IMG/VR virus record: IMGVR_UViG_3300009091_000008
Location: 1-39,271 of that record
Length of the DNA stretch: 39,271 bases
DNA from: a virus
Direction: 5' to 3' (one strand)
Shown: piece after piece, positions 22,233-28,924 of the stretch
Numbering within the stretch: position 1 is the stretch's first letter
How the letters are laid out: the number at the start of each line of letters is the position of its first letter
Notes under the pieces: generated by a model
Databases searched by the model: none
Told to the model about the DNA's origin: nothing
What the model saw: only the letters and a program-made list of their open reading frames with translations
Translations under genes and position numbers: made by a program

Positions 22233-22970
22233 ATGGACGCCAGCACGTACCGGAGATGGGTGGTAAGGGAAGAACTGACCTGGCCCGAACGTGAACAGGT
22301 CTGGACCGTGCGGGACAACATGGCGGAAGGCGGGTTCTGGGACCCGCAGGCCACCAGGTTCCCCACGAAGGCGGAAGCGGACCAGGCCGTGGCGGACCTG
22401 GAAGCGGCCAGCGGGAACATGGACGGGGAAACGTCCCTGGCCTGGCACGTGGTGGTCACCTTCGGGGCGACCAGGGGCCGGTTCCGGGCGTGCAATTCCG
22501 CGGTGCGCTACGGGGTGGACCTGGCGGCCCTGGATGCGGCCATCTGGGCCCAGCAGGACGGATACGGGGTCAAGGGCTTCACCCCCGCCCAGGGCTGGGA
22601 CTGGTCCGGCATCCGGGACAGCAGCCACCTGGCCGTCCGCGATATGGCCCAGGCCATCCGGGAGAACCTGAAGGCCCAGGGGCTGGTGGTCAGAGTGGAA
22701 GCCCGCGGTAAGAGCGGACAGGTGGAAGTCACCTGGGCGCGGGCCCCCCGGCCGAAGGGCAGCAGCGGCGTGGTGAAGCATCAGGTGGTGGTGGACGGCC
22801 AGGTGCTGGCCATTCGGCGGTCCCCCCGCACGTACACCCACGCCGTGGTGGCCCGCTACACGGACGGCAGCCTGCACGTGGAGCGGTGGTCCCAGACCAG
22901 GAAGGCGGCGGATGCCTTTGCCCGGACGTTCACCAGGCCGCCGCTGGTGGTGGAAGTCACCCGGGGCTAG
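22233..22970 (+). CDS. Early hypothetical protein, mixed alpha/beta
   Basis: ATG 22233 follows GCAGGGGGACACA; an upstream in-frame ATG at 22146 lies before the promoter and is rejected. The product has 245 residues. The N-terminal region is helical and Trp/Glu-rich (YRRWVVREELTWPEREQVW). The middle has WHVVVTFGATRGRFRA, and there is a basic segment (RVEARGKSGQVEVTWARAPRPKG) that could touch nucleic acid. The C-terminal ~60 residues form a beta domain (HQVVVDGQVLAIRRSPRTYTHAVVARY). It is alone on its transcript. Function unknown. Confidence 0.55.
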   Translation: MDASTYRRWVVREELTWPEREQVWTVRDNMAEGGFWDPQATRFPTKAEADQAVADLEAASGNMDGETSLAWHVVVTFGATRGRFRACNSAVRYGVDLAALDAAIWAQQDGYGVKGFTPAQGWDWSGIRDSSHLAVRDMAQAIRENLKAQGLVVRVEARGKSGQVEVTWARAPRPKGSSGVVKHQVVVDGQVLAIRRSPRTYTHAVVARYTDGSLHVERWSQTRKAADAFARTFTRPPLVVEVTRG

Positions 22971-22993
22971 TCCCCCTGGCCCTGGGACGCGGG

Positions 22994-23025
22994 GGGCCTG
23001 GCTTCGGCCGGGCCCTTCGCGTTTT
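22994..23025 (+). terminator. Terminator with UUCG tetraloop
   Basis: GGGCCTGGC (22994-23002), loop TTCG, then GCCGGGCCC (23007-23015), with one G-U pair, followed by TTCGCGTTTT. The UUCG tetraloop makes the hairpin unusually stable. It ends the P2 transcript 12 bases before the -35 box of P3. Confidence 0.8.
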
Positions 23026-23036
23026 CAGGGGGGGAC

Positions 23037-23065
23037 TTGACAACGGTGTCACGGTGTGATACATT
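23037..23065 (+). promoter_or_regulatory. Early promoter P3 with internal operator
   Basis: TTGACA (23037-23042), a 17-base spacer containing ACGGTGTCACGGT, and TACATT (23060-23065). Its -35 box is a perfect consensus, so it may be the strongest of the set when not blocked. Confidence 0.85.
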
Positions 23066-23069
23066 AGCA

Positions 23070-23089
23070 GTGCTGGGCTGGTCCAGCAC
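23070..23089 (+). promoter_or_regulatory. 5'-end stem-loop in the P3 leader
   Basis: GTGCTGG (23070-23076) and CCAGCAC (23083-23089) pair perfectly around GCTGGT. The position relative to the start site matches the P2 and P4 hairpins, but the stem sequence is different, which favours a structural rather than sequence-specific role. Confidence 0.6.
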
Positions 23090-23107
23090 GGAACGCAGGG
23101 GGACACA

Positions 23108-23377
23108 ATGCGAAACCAGACACAGATAGAGCGGGACATTCTGATGGCCGTGGCCACGCTGCGGGACCTTCCCATGGCCACGGCGCGCACGGCCGAAGGG
23201 ATGGACCTGGGCGGCATGGACCGCGGGCTGGCGTACCGCCGCGCCCTGGCGGCCACCCGGCTGGTCCGCATGACCCTGAAGGCCGTGGAAGCGGACCTGG
23301 TGGGCCTTCAGACGCATGCCCACGTCTGGGGAGATGACAGCCGCTGCATGACCTGTGGCGCGGACGGGCTGGCCTGA
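23108..23377 (+). CDS. Small early protein with C-terminal Cys/His motif
   Basis: The product has 89 residues; ATG 23108 follows GCAGGGGGACACA. The first ~65 residues are helical (TQIERDILMAVATLRDLP, LAATRLVRMTLKAVEADL). The end HAHVWGDDSRCMTCGADGLA has two His and a CMTC pair and could bind one metal ion. It is the first gene on the P3 transcript and is coupled to the next gene by TGATG. Function unknown. Confidence 0.6.
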   Translation: MRNQTQIERDILMAVATLRDLPMATARTAEGMDLGGMDRGLAYRRALAATRLVRMTLKAVEADLVGLQTHAHVWGDDSRCMTCGADGLA

Positions 23378-23628
23378 TGGCCGCCGGGAAGGTCCACCTG
23401 GCCATTCACGCCCCGCTGGACCGCTGCACCCCCCAGCGGGGCACCATGACCCTGGACCGGGCCACCGGCCTGGTGACCGTGCGGCCCCTGCGGGCCCGGC
23501 GGGTTTACACCATGACCGTGGACTGGGTGGCCGGGGTGCTGGTCCAGGCCGTGCTGAAGGCGGAAGCCAGGGCCGCGGCCGCGGAGCGGAAGCCCAGGGC
23601 CCGCCGCGTCCGCCGCGGGGTGCTGTGA
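23377..23628 (+). CDS. Small early basic protein
   Basis: The product has 83 residues and starts at the ATG overlapping the preceding stop. The N-terminal half is beta-like (KVHLAIHAPLDR, GLVTVRPLRARRVYTMTVDWV), and the C terminus is strongly basic (AEARAAAAERKPRARRVRRGV). A nucleic-acid-binding role is possible from the charge alone. The stop overlaps the ATG of the metallohydrolase gene, so the three genes after P3 are translated as a tight unit. Confidence 0.55.
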   Translation: MAAGKVHLAIHAPLDRCTPQRGTMTLDRATGLVTVRPLRARRVYTMTVDWVAGVLVQAVLKAEARAAAAERKPRARRVRRGVL

Positions 23629-24263
23629 TGCGGGGCTGGGTGTCCGGGGACGTGCGGAGGGCCCTGGCACGGGCCCGGGACAGCGGGAACATGGGCCGCC
23701 TGGACCTGCTGCTGGCGGGCATAGAATCCGTCCCCCGGTCCGCCACCCGGGACCGGAAGCGGCTGGCCGTCTATGGCGCGGAGCGGGCCGCCTTCCGGGA
23801 CTGTACGGCCCGATACCCCAGCATTGCCGCCTGCCAGGAATACATAGACCGCTGCGTGGAAGACCGCCGCTTCCAGGCGGCCTTCCCCCACGTCAAGGCC
23901 ATCATGGTGAAGGCCAGCAGGTCCAGCAGGCGCATGGGTTCGTACTGGGGCGGGACCATCCAGGTATCGAAAGCCGGGCGGGTTTCCTGGGTGCTGCTGC
24001 ATGAACTGGCCCACGGGTGTGCGGACACCTGGCCGTCCCACGGCCGGGACTTCGTGAACGCTTACCTGGAACTGGTCCGGCTGTTCATGGGGGCCCCGGC
24101 CAGGAAGGCCCTGGCGGCGGAACTGCGGGCCCGGAAGGTGCCCCGCCGGGGGACGGACCTGGAAGCCTGGAAGACCAGGCAGCGGGCTACCTGCCGCCGG
24201 GCAGCACGTAAGGGCCGGGCCGCCGCGGCCACGTTCACTGTGGACCCGAAGAATAGCCCTTGA
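23628..24263 (+). CDS. Putative metallohydrolase, zincin type (TIGR04338-like)
   Basis: The product has 211 residues. WVLLHELAHGCADTWPSHGRDF gives the HExxH pair (His125, Glu126, His129) and a third ligand candidate His138 in SHG. The short spacing and the SHGRDFVNAYLELV tail resemble a group of small phage and actinobacterial metallohydrolases (TIGR04338) rather than classic secreted proteases. No signal peptide is present, so it acts in the cytoplasm. Its target is unknown. The C terminus is basic. Its stop codon lies inside the -35 box of P4. Confidence 0.68.
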   Translation: MRGWVSGDVRRALARARDSGNMGRLDLLLAGIESVPRSATRDRKRLAVYGAERAAFRDCTARYPSIAACQEYIDRCVEDRRFQAAFPHVKAIMVKASRSSRRMGSYWGGTIQVSKAGRVSWVLLHELAHGCADTWPSHGRDFVNAYLELVRLFMGAPARKALAAELRARKVPRRGTDLEAWKTRQRATCRRAARKGRAAAATFTVDPKNSP

Positions 24264-24288
24264 CTACCGTGTCACGCCGTGCTACATT
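24260..24288 (+). promoter_or_regulatory. Early promoter P4 with internal operator
   Basis: TTGACT (24260-24265), a 17-base spacer with ACCGTGTCACGCC, and TACATT (24283-24288). The -35 box overlaps the last codon of the metallohydrolase gene. No terminator is seen between P3 genes and P4, so the P3 transcript may read through. Confidence 0.85.
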
Positions 24289-24294
24289 AGCAGT

Positions 24295-24317
24295 GTCAGG
24301 CCGATGGACGGCCAGAC
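24295..24317 (+). promoter_or_regulatory. 5'-end stem-loop in the P4 leader
   Basis: GTC-A-GGCCG, loop ATGGA, CGGCC-A-GAC. Compared with the P2 leader the closing inner pair has changed from A-U to G-C while pairing is kept, and the A/A mismatch is at the same place. That is a small covariation signal for a real RNA structure. Confidence 0.6.
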
Positions 24318-24333
24318 GGAACAGGGGGACACA

Positions 24334-24729
24334 ATGAATAGGGTGCAGATGGAAGTCAGGGTGATGGGGACGGGGCCGCTGGCCCCCATGGCCGCGGCCA
24401 GCATTCTGGCGGACCGCCTGAACGGCCACGGGGCCGGGCAAGTCCAGCAGGACCTGCACATGGACTACCTGGCCATTCGTGCCGCCCAGTCCCACGTGAG
24501 GCTGCTGAACCTGCGGGCCCGGCGGGTGGTGGGCGGTGACCTTCGCTGCGGGAATGACCCGGTGGTGACCGTGGACTGTGAAGTCCACGTGGAACAGGCC
24601 AGCACGGCCATCAATCAGGTCCGGATGCTGCTGACGGGCCCCCGGCCGATGGGCACGGGTCACGCTCCGGACCCCACGGTGGACGTGCTGGACGTGACCG
24701 TGACGCCGCTGGTGCGGAAGGCCCGCTGA
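24334..24729 (+). CDS. Early hypothetical protein
   Basis: ATG 24334 follows ACAGGGGGACACA, and the upstream in-frame ATG at 24304 lies inside the leader hairpin, so it is rejected; the product has 131 residues. Segments alternate between strands and helices: VQMEVRVMG, APMAAASILADRLNG, QSHVRLLNLRARRVVGG, VVTVDCEVHVEQASTAINQVRMLL and DVLDVTVTPLVRK. It may be a small alpha/beta protein. There is no recognisable motif. A strong hairpin separates it from the next gene. Confidence 0.55.
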   Translation: MNRVQMEVRVMGTGPLAPMAAASILADRLNGHGAGQVQQDLHMDYLAIRAAQSHVRLLNLRARRVVGGDLRCGNDPVVTVDCEVHVEQASTAINQVRMLLTGPRPMGTGHAPDPTVDVLDVTVTPLVRKAR

Positions 24730-24740
24730 ACGAACGAACA

Positions 24741-24764
24741 GGGGGCCCGGCTGCCCGGGCCCCC
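24741..24764 (+). terminator. Strong GC hairpin without U-tract
   Basis: GGGGGCCCGG (24741-24750) pairs perfectly with CCGGGCCCCC (24755-24764) around CTGC. CCTGGGGGACACC and the next ATG follow directly, so the stem ends just before the ribosome site of the 24777 gene. It may act as a partial terminator or pause, or as a processing barrier. Confidence 0.5.
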
Positions 24765-24776
24765 CTGGGGGACACC

Positions 24777-25475
24777 ATGAACGTGACAGTGAAACATGAA
24801 GGCCCGCGGGGATGCGGGCACCGGAAGCCGGGCGGCCTGTACCTGGTGACGGACGGTCTGGGCCAGCCCTGTGGCCGTCTGCCCCTTCCGCTGGTCTGCT
24901 GTCCCACCTGTGGCCAGGGCATCCGCCCGGCCCGCGGCTGGTCCTGGGTGGACCCGCGGCCCATCATCCAGATGGCGCCCCCCTGCGTGAACAGCCCGGC
25001 GGCCTGCGGCGGGTGTCCGCTGTCCAGGGCGGACGGCCTGGGGGAACGGGCGGGCATCATCTGGGTGGGGGAACAGTTCTACCGGACGCCCACGGAATTC
25101 AACGTGGAAGCTGCCCGCATGGGCGTGTCCCGCCGCATCCACCAGGTGCCCAAAGACTTCAAGCTGGGCCAGACCTGGGTGCTGCTGGCCCATCGGAAGG
25201 CCATCCGGACAACCTGTCCGGCCTGCCACGGCCTGGGCCGGGTGCTGGACGTGAACGGCCCGGTGGACTGTGAACCCTGCAAGGCCGTGGGGTCCACCTG
25301 GCTGCCCGGCATCTTCCACGCCTTCCAGCCTGCCAGGATTGAATACGTGGTCCGGGACCAGGACACGGACGAAGCCCTGGAACGCCTGGTGGCCCGCGGC
25401 ATCACGCCCGTGAGGGTGGTCCCGGTGCCCGCGGAAGGGCCAGGACTGTTCGCGGAGGGGGCAGACCATGCGTGA
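24777..25475 (+). CDS. Cys-rich zinc-binding phage protein
   Basis: The product has 232 residues. Three likely metal sites are visible: the opening GCGHRKPGGLYLV with CGRLPLPLVCCPTCGQGI; CVNSPAACGGCPL near 75-90; and CPACHGLGRVLDVNGPVDCEPC near 145-165, which resembles a DnaJ-type zinc finger. The CGHRKPGGLYLV start is familiar from uncharacterised phage early proteins. The C-terminal part (YVVRDQDTDEALERLVARGITPVRVVPV) is alpha/beta. It could bind DNA, RNA or a host protein. It overlaps the next gene by eight bases. Confidence 0.65.
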   Translation: MNVTVKHEGPRGCGHRKPGGLYLVTDGLGQPCGRLPLPLVCCPTCGQGIRPARGWSWVDPRPIIQMAPPCVNSPAACGGCPLSRADGLGERAGIIWVGEQFYRTPTEFNVEAARMGVSRRIHQVPKDFKLGQTWVLLAHRKAIRTTCPACHGLGRVLDVNGPVDCEPCKAVGSTWLPGIFHAFQPARIEYVVRDQDTDEALERLVARGITPVRVVPVPAEGPGLFAEGADHA

Positions 25476-25977
25476 CGGCAAGCTGTCGGCCGCGGATCTT
25501 CGGTTCCTGCGGCACCTGCTGGATGGGGGCCGGGCTGTGATGACGCCCGGCCACGGCCTGGGCGTGTACCACCCGTCAGGGGTGCGCTACGGCCTGTCCG
25601 GCACGTACCCCTACAAGCTGTCCCAGCGGGGCCTGGTGGCCGTGGGGGGCCTGCTGGACGGCCAGCGGGCCGTAGCCCTGACCCCGGACGGGGCCCTAGT
25701 GGCGGAAGCCCACCAGCACACCACGGCCCTGCCGGATGCAGCCCTGAACCTGCTGGACCACCTGGCCCGTGGCCGCCTGGCCTGGGTGGGCCTGGGCGGG
25801 AAGCTGTGGCTGGCTGGCAAGCTGTCAGGCCATCTGGCCCCGGCCATGGTGGCCCTGCTGGACGCGGGCTATGCCCAGGTGATGGACCCGGATATGCCCA
25901 GGTGTCCTGACCGGCGGGTGCTGCTGACCACGGCGGGCCGCCGGTTCTATCACGACCTGACCACCGTATCGTCTTGA
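25468..25977 (+). CDS. Early hypothetical protein, possible winged-helix
   Basis: The product has 169 residues and starts at ATG 25468, inside the end of the preceding gene. It seems to hold two similar halves. LSAADLRFLRHLLDGGRAV...YPYKLSQRGLVAVGG...VALTPDGALVAE is followed by LPDAALNLLDHLARGRLAW...APAMVALLDAGYAQVM...VLLTTAGRRFYHDL. Each half runs helix-helix-hairpin and then a short LT-x-x-G segment, the style of winged-helix folds with a final 'LTPxG' strand. DNA binding is possible but not shown. Its stop codon overlaps the -35 box of P5. Confidence 0.5.
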   Translation: MRDGKLSAADLRFLRHLLDGGRAVMTPGHGLGVYHPSGVRYGLSGTYPYKLSQRGLVAVGGLLDGQRAVALTPDGALVAEAHQHTTALPDAALNLLDHLARGRLAWVGLGGKLWLAGKLSGHLAPAMVALLDAGYAQVMDPDMPRCPDRRVLLTTAGRRFYHDLTTVSS

Positions 25978-26013
25978 CGTGCCACGGGGCTGGAAGTATA
26001 ACGGCGTGACACG
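25974..26013 (+). promoter_or_regulatory. Promoter P5 with two operators
   Basis: TTGACG (25974-25979), a 17-base spacer and TATAAC (25997-26002). One palindrome core, CGTGCCACG, overlaps the -35 box (25978-25986). A second, CGTGACACG, covers the start site (26005-26013). This is the only member of the family with two cores, and its -10 box is nearest consensus. The double site suggests tight, possibly auto-regulated control of the gene behind it. Confidence 0.75.
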
Positions 26014-26029
26014 GGCCCGCTGCGGGCCC
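26013..26029 (+). promoter_or_regulatory. Leader hairpin of P5
   Basis: GGGCCCG (26013-26019), loop CTG, CGGGCCC (26023-26029), directly after the second operator and before GGGAGG. It is another stem-loop close to the 5' end of an early transcript. Confidence 0.5.
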
Positions 26030-26046
26030 TGGATGGGAGGAATGCC

Positions 26047-26277
26047 ATGGGGAAGATGGGGACCAGGCCGGTGGTTTTTGGCAGCCACCTGCCACTGCGC
26101 GTGGATGATGCCAAGCTGAAGGAAGTGGAGCGGGTCCAGGCGGACGTGGCGCGGGACCGCAGCTATACGGTCCGCTATCTGCTGGACCTGGGGCTGGCCC
26201 AGCATCGGGCCCGGATGCAGAAACGGGCCGCGGACCGCGCCTATCAGGCCCGGAAGCGGTCCACCGGGCGGGTGTGA
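26047..26277 (+). CDS. Ribbon-helix-helix-like protein, candidate operator-binding repressor
   Basis: The product has 76 residues with a GGGAGG ribosome site. VVFGSHLPLRVDDAKLKEVERV begins with a possible beta strand and a first helix; ARDRSYTVRYLLDLGLAQHRA fits the turn and second helix of Arc/MetJ/CopG-type repressors. The C-terminal tail is very basic (ARMQKRAADRAYQARKR). Such dimers bind short palindromes. It lies directly behind P5, whose two GTGNCAC palindromes would allow self-control. It is my first choice for the protein that reads the operators of the early promoter family; this link is inference. Confidence 0.55.
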   Translation: MGKMGTRPVVFGSHLPLRVDDAKLKEVERVQADVARDRSYTVRYLLDLGLAQHRARMQKRAADRAYQARKRSTGRV

Positions 26278-26504
26278 TGGTGGGACGGGGGGACACGTCC
26301 AGCCGGGCCCGGGTCAACGTCACCCTGCTGGGCAAGGTGCTGGGGGAGAAATTCGCGTCCCGCCTGCCGGAAGACGTGCGGCGGCACTACCAGGACCACC
26401 CCGAACACCTGGGGCCGGACCTGAAGCTGGTGGCCCTTTACTGCGTGCTGATTGTGGAACTGGGCGTGGCCATCGCACTGCTGGCCGCCTGGGCCGTGAA
26501 CTGA
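26277..26504 (+). CDS. Small C-tail-anchored membrane protein
   Basis: The start is ATG 26277, in a TGATG overlap with the previous stop (a GTG one codon earlier is also possible); the product has 75 residues. A polar N-terminal part (SSRARVNVTLLGKVLGEKFASRLPEDVRRHY) precedes one C-terminal membrane segment (LVALYCVLIVELGVAIALLAAW). It is coupled to the exonuclease gene by a further TGATG. Function unknown. Confidence 0.55.
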   Translation: MVGRGDTSSRARVNVTLLGKVLGEKFASRLPEDVRRHYQDHPEHLGPDLKLVALYCVLIVELGVAIALLAAWAVN

Positions 26505-26515
26505 TGGGGGAGAAC

Positions 26516-27448
26516 ATGGAAGCGGAGCGGAGAACCTACATCGGCGGCAGCGATATGGCCGCCATCCTGGGGCTGAACCCCTACAAGTCGCCCTACCACG
26601 TCTGGTGTCTGAAGCGTGGGCTGGTCACGGACGACGTAGGGGACCAGGAAGCGGTCTACTGGGGCACGCGCCACGAAGCCATGCTGATGGAAGAATGGGC
26701 CCGGCGGACGGGCGGGGAAGTGCTGGCCTATCCGGGCCCGTTCCTGCGGCACCCCACGAAGCCCTACCTGGGCGGGCACACAGACGGCCTGGGCCTGGCG
26801 GACACGCTGACCCTGCTGGAAGGGAAGACCGTTTCCGAACGGGTGTTCGCCAACCAGTGGGAACAGCCGGACGGCGAAGTCCGGGCCCCCAGCCACTACC
26901 GCATTCAAGGCCAGTGGTATCTGCACCTGTGGCACGCAAAGGCGGCCGCGGATCCGGATACCCCGGCCCCGCCCAGCGTGGTCCACTTCCCCACCCTGGT
27001 GGGCGGCAACCGCTTCCTGGTCTATGCGGACCCCTACCGGCCGGACCTGGGGGCCAAGCTGGAAGCCCAGGCGGACCTGTTCTGGGAACGGGTGGTCACA
27101 GGGCAGGTGCCGGATGACTTCGCGCCTGGGGACAACCTGGCCCTGGCCTTTCCGGAGGAACGGCCTGGCAGTCAGGTGGACCTGTCCGAAGACCTGCTGG
27201 CACGGTGGCAGGACCTGGATGCACGTATCTGGGCCCACGAAGCGGAACTGAAGCCGCTGCGGGAAGCCAAAGACAAGCTGGCCCTGGAAGTCCAGGCCGT
27301 GATGGGTGATGCGGAGCGGGGCGCGTTCCCTGGCGGCCTGGTCTGCACCTGGAACCTGAAGAACGGGACCAGGCAGGGCTACACGGTGGAACCGAAAGCG
27401 GAGCGGGGCTTCCGCTGGCCCACGGTGCGGGCCCGGAAGGGGGCCTGA
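26516..27448 (+). CDS. YqaJ-type viral recombinase exonuclease
   Basis: ATG 26516 follows GGGGGAGAAC and is preferred over ATG 26504; the product has 310 residues. YIGGSDMAAILGLNPYKSPYHVW, then WGTRHEAMLMEEWARRTG, GHTDGLGLADTLTLLEGKTV and HYRIQGQWYLHLWHAK give the standard core of YqaJ/lambda-Exo-like nucleases: a first Glu, an Asp, and the E-x-K pair for metal-dependent 5'-3' resection. The C-terminal ~90 residues are helical. It should pair with the annealing protein at 28925 in recombination of phage DNA ends. Confidence 0.88.
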   Translation: MEAERRTYIGGSDMAAILGLNPYKSPYHVWCLKRGLVTDDVGDQEAVYWGTRHEAMLMEEWARRTGGEVLAYPGPFLRHPTKPYLGGHTDGLGLADTLTLLEGKTVSERVFANQWEQPDGEVRAPSHYRIQGQWYLHLWHAKAAADPDTPAPPSVVHFPTLVGGNRFLVYADPYRPDLGAKLEAQADLFWERVVTGQVPDDFAPGDNLALAFPEERPGSQVDLSEDLLARWQDLDARIWAHEAELKPLREAKDKLALEVQAVMGDAERGAFPGGLVCTWNLKNGTRQGYTVEPKAERGFRWPTVRARKGA

Positions 27449-27450
27449 CC

Positions 27451-27687
27451 ATGCGGTTTCTCAAGGACGAAGAACTGGCCTGGTCGCCTGCGTCCGTCAC
27501 GGCGGACTGGCTGGCAATGCAGCGGGAACAGCGGGTGGCCATGGTAGAGGAACTGGCCTATGCCCGGGCCGTGGTGCGGGAATTCAAGGTCCTGAATTTC
27601 CAGGAACGGGTGAACCTGCCCAGCGGCCTGCGGTCCGGCCTGGACCACTACCTGCGGAAGCTGGCCGGGGACGGGGTGGTGCTGTGA
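27451..27687 (+). CDS. Small early protein downstream of exonuclease
   Basis: The product has 78 residues; the ribosome site is AGGGGGCCTGACC. It is helical throughout (SVTADWLAMQREQRVAMVEELAYARAVVREFK) with a C-terminal FQERVNLPSGLRSGLDHYLRKLAGDG segment. A closely similar FQERVDL segment occurs in the HTH protein at 28230. The last four bases (GTGA) overlap the start of the next gene. Function unknown. Confidence 0.55.
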   Translation: MRFLKDEELAWSPASVTADWLAMQREQRVAMVEELAYARAVVREFKVLNFQERVNLPSGLRSGLDHYLRKLAGDGVVL

Positions 27688-28184
27688 AGCCCCCGGACGG
27701 CTGGACGTGTCCGATGGGACGGCCCTGGGCGGACCACGAAGGGCCCAGCCCCGGGTTCCTGCACGTGGTAGGGCGGGGAGGGGTGGGCTGCATCCCAGCC
27801 AACCGCACCCAGCCAGCCATGGCGACTGGGCCCGGCCCAGTGGAACGGAACACCCTGTGGGACGAAGTGGCCGAACAGGACCACCCGGCCGTGCGGAACA
27901 CGGACCTGGACACCAGCCACGAAGCCTGGGCCATGGTGGAACCTGTGGCGGGCGCCCTGCGGGCTATGGTGCTGGTCCACCTGCGGACGCAGGGCCCGGC
28001 CACCTGCGGTGAAATCGCCCTGGCCCATGACTACCCCAGGGACAGCATCAGCCCCCGCATGGCTGAACTGCGGCATAAGGGGCTGGTGGAGAACAGCGGG
28101 ACGAAGCGGCGGATGCCTGGCAAGAAGTCCAGGCAGACGGTCTGGCAGGCCGTGCCGCCGGACGGCCCGGGAGAAACAGATTGA
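27684..28184 (+). CDS. Winged-helix DNA-binding protein
   Basis: GTG start at 27684; the product has 166 residues. The N-terminal third is Pro/Gly-rich and may be flexible. The C-terminal half has the typical phage wHTH layout: LRAMVLVHLRTQGPATCGEIALAHDYPRDSISPRMAELRHKGLVENSG, that is, a helix, a recognition-type helix (SISPRMAELRHKG) and a wing (KRRMPGKKSRQTVWQAV). It probably binds DNA as a regulator or in replication. The stop codon lies in the -35 box of P6. Confidence 0.65.
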   Translation: MKPPDGWTCPMGRPWADHEGPSPGFLHVVGRGGVGCIPANRTQPAMATGPGPVERNTLWDEVAEQDHPAVRNTDLDTSHEAWAMVEPVAGALRAMVLVHLRTQGPATCGEIALAHDYPRDSISPRMAELRHKGLVENSGTKRRMPGKKSRQTVWQAVPPDGPGETD

Positions 28185-28210
28185 CGCCACGTGCCACGTG
28201 GTGTTACATT
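28181..28210 (+). promoter_or_regulatory. Early promoter P6 with perfect 15-base palindrome
   Basis: TTGACG (28181-28186) and TACATT (28205-28210) are 18 bases apart. The spacer starts with CCACGTGCCACGTGG (28187-28201), a perfect 7+1+7 palindrome and the longest in the family. The leader is only about 13 bases, and the ribosome site GGGGGA lies almost at the 5' end. Confidence 0.85.
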
Positions 28211-28229
28211 AGGGCTGGGGGACACGAAG

Positions 28230-28709
28230 ATGAAAAGAACCGGAACGCGGGTCCTGACCTTGGCCGAAGCGGCCGCCCGGTCGGGACTGTCCAAAGCCAC
28301 CCTGAACCGTGCAGCCAAGCTGGGGGGCCTGCCAGCCACCCGGATTCCAGGCGGCCACCTGGACTGGATGGTAAGGGCCCGGGACGTGGACGCCTTTGTC
28401 AAGGCCAGGGGCGCCAGGAAGCGGAAGGCCCGTGGCGGCGGACCTGAACTGGGGCAGGCAAACAGTCTGCCATTCCAGGACCCCTGGAAGGGGAAGGTCA
28501 AGAAGCTGGACCCGGCCCCGGTGCCCGCGCCCGGCCAGGACGTGCGGCTGGTGACGGTCGGCGGGTTCCAGGAACGGGTGGACCTGACGGACCGGGCGGC
28601 CCGGAACCTGGGGATGCTGAAACACTGGACGGCCGCGCCCACGGCCGAAGTCCTGGATGCGGCCCTGGTGGCCCTGGCCCGGGAACTGGGCCTGCACGGG
28701 GTGGAGTGA
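28230..28709 (+). CDS. HTH regulator, excisionase/MerR-like N terminus
   Basis: ATG 28230 is chosen because it follows GGGGGACACGAAG and the upstream in-frame ATG lies before the -10 box; the product has 159 residues. VLTLAEAAARSGLSKATLNRAAKLGGLPATRIPGGHLDWMVRARDVDAFV is a winged HTH of the excisionase/MerR kind. A basic linker (KARGARKRKARGGG) and a second small domain (FQERVDLTDRAARNLGMLKHW, VLDAALVALAREL) follow. It is the second candidate, after the ribbon-helix-helix protein, for control of the early promoters. No integrase is present, so excision is unlikely to be its job. Confidence 0.68.
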   Translation: MKRTGTRVLTLAEAAARSGLSKATLNRAAKLGGLPATRIPGGHLDWMVRARDVDAFVKARGARKRKARGGGPELGQANSLPFQDPWKGKVKKLDPAPVPAPGQDVRLVTVGGFQERVDLTDRAARNLGMLKHWTAAPTAEVLDAALVALARELGLHGVE

Positions 28710-28885
28710 TGGGCGTTCCCACCGTACAAGAAGCCTGGATGCTGGTCCGTGGGGACCTGGGCATGGCCGACGTGGACCAGCCCCCGGACCTGTTCATGGC
28801 GGGCTGGACAGCCTACACCACCCTGGTGGCCGGGCCCCAGGCGGAAGCCCTGTGCAACCTGCTGTCCCGCCTGTTAGACGACTGA
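28709..28885 (+). CDS. Very small early protein
   Basis: The product has 58 residues; its ATG overlaps the stop of the HTH gene (TGATG). The sequence is GVPTVQEAWMLVRGDLGMAD, a DVDQPPDLFMAGWTAYTT segment and AEALCNLLSRLLDD, which is helical and acidic. Translational coupling and codon use like its neighbours support it as a real gene. Function unknown; it may act with the HTH protein. Confidence 0.6.
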   Translation: MGVPTVQEAWMLVRGDLGMADVDQPPDLFMAGWTAYTTLVAGPQAEALCNLLSRLLDD

Positions 28886-28924
28886 CCTTCAACCCGCGGC
28901 GGATGCCGCATAGTGGGGTGAGAC

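Noticed and set aside
28888-28916. Promoter before the annealing protein gene (TTCAAC ... TAGTGG)
   Set aside because: Both boxes are weak at any allowed spacing and the gap is short, so transcription from P6 is the simpler explanation.
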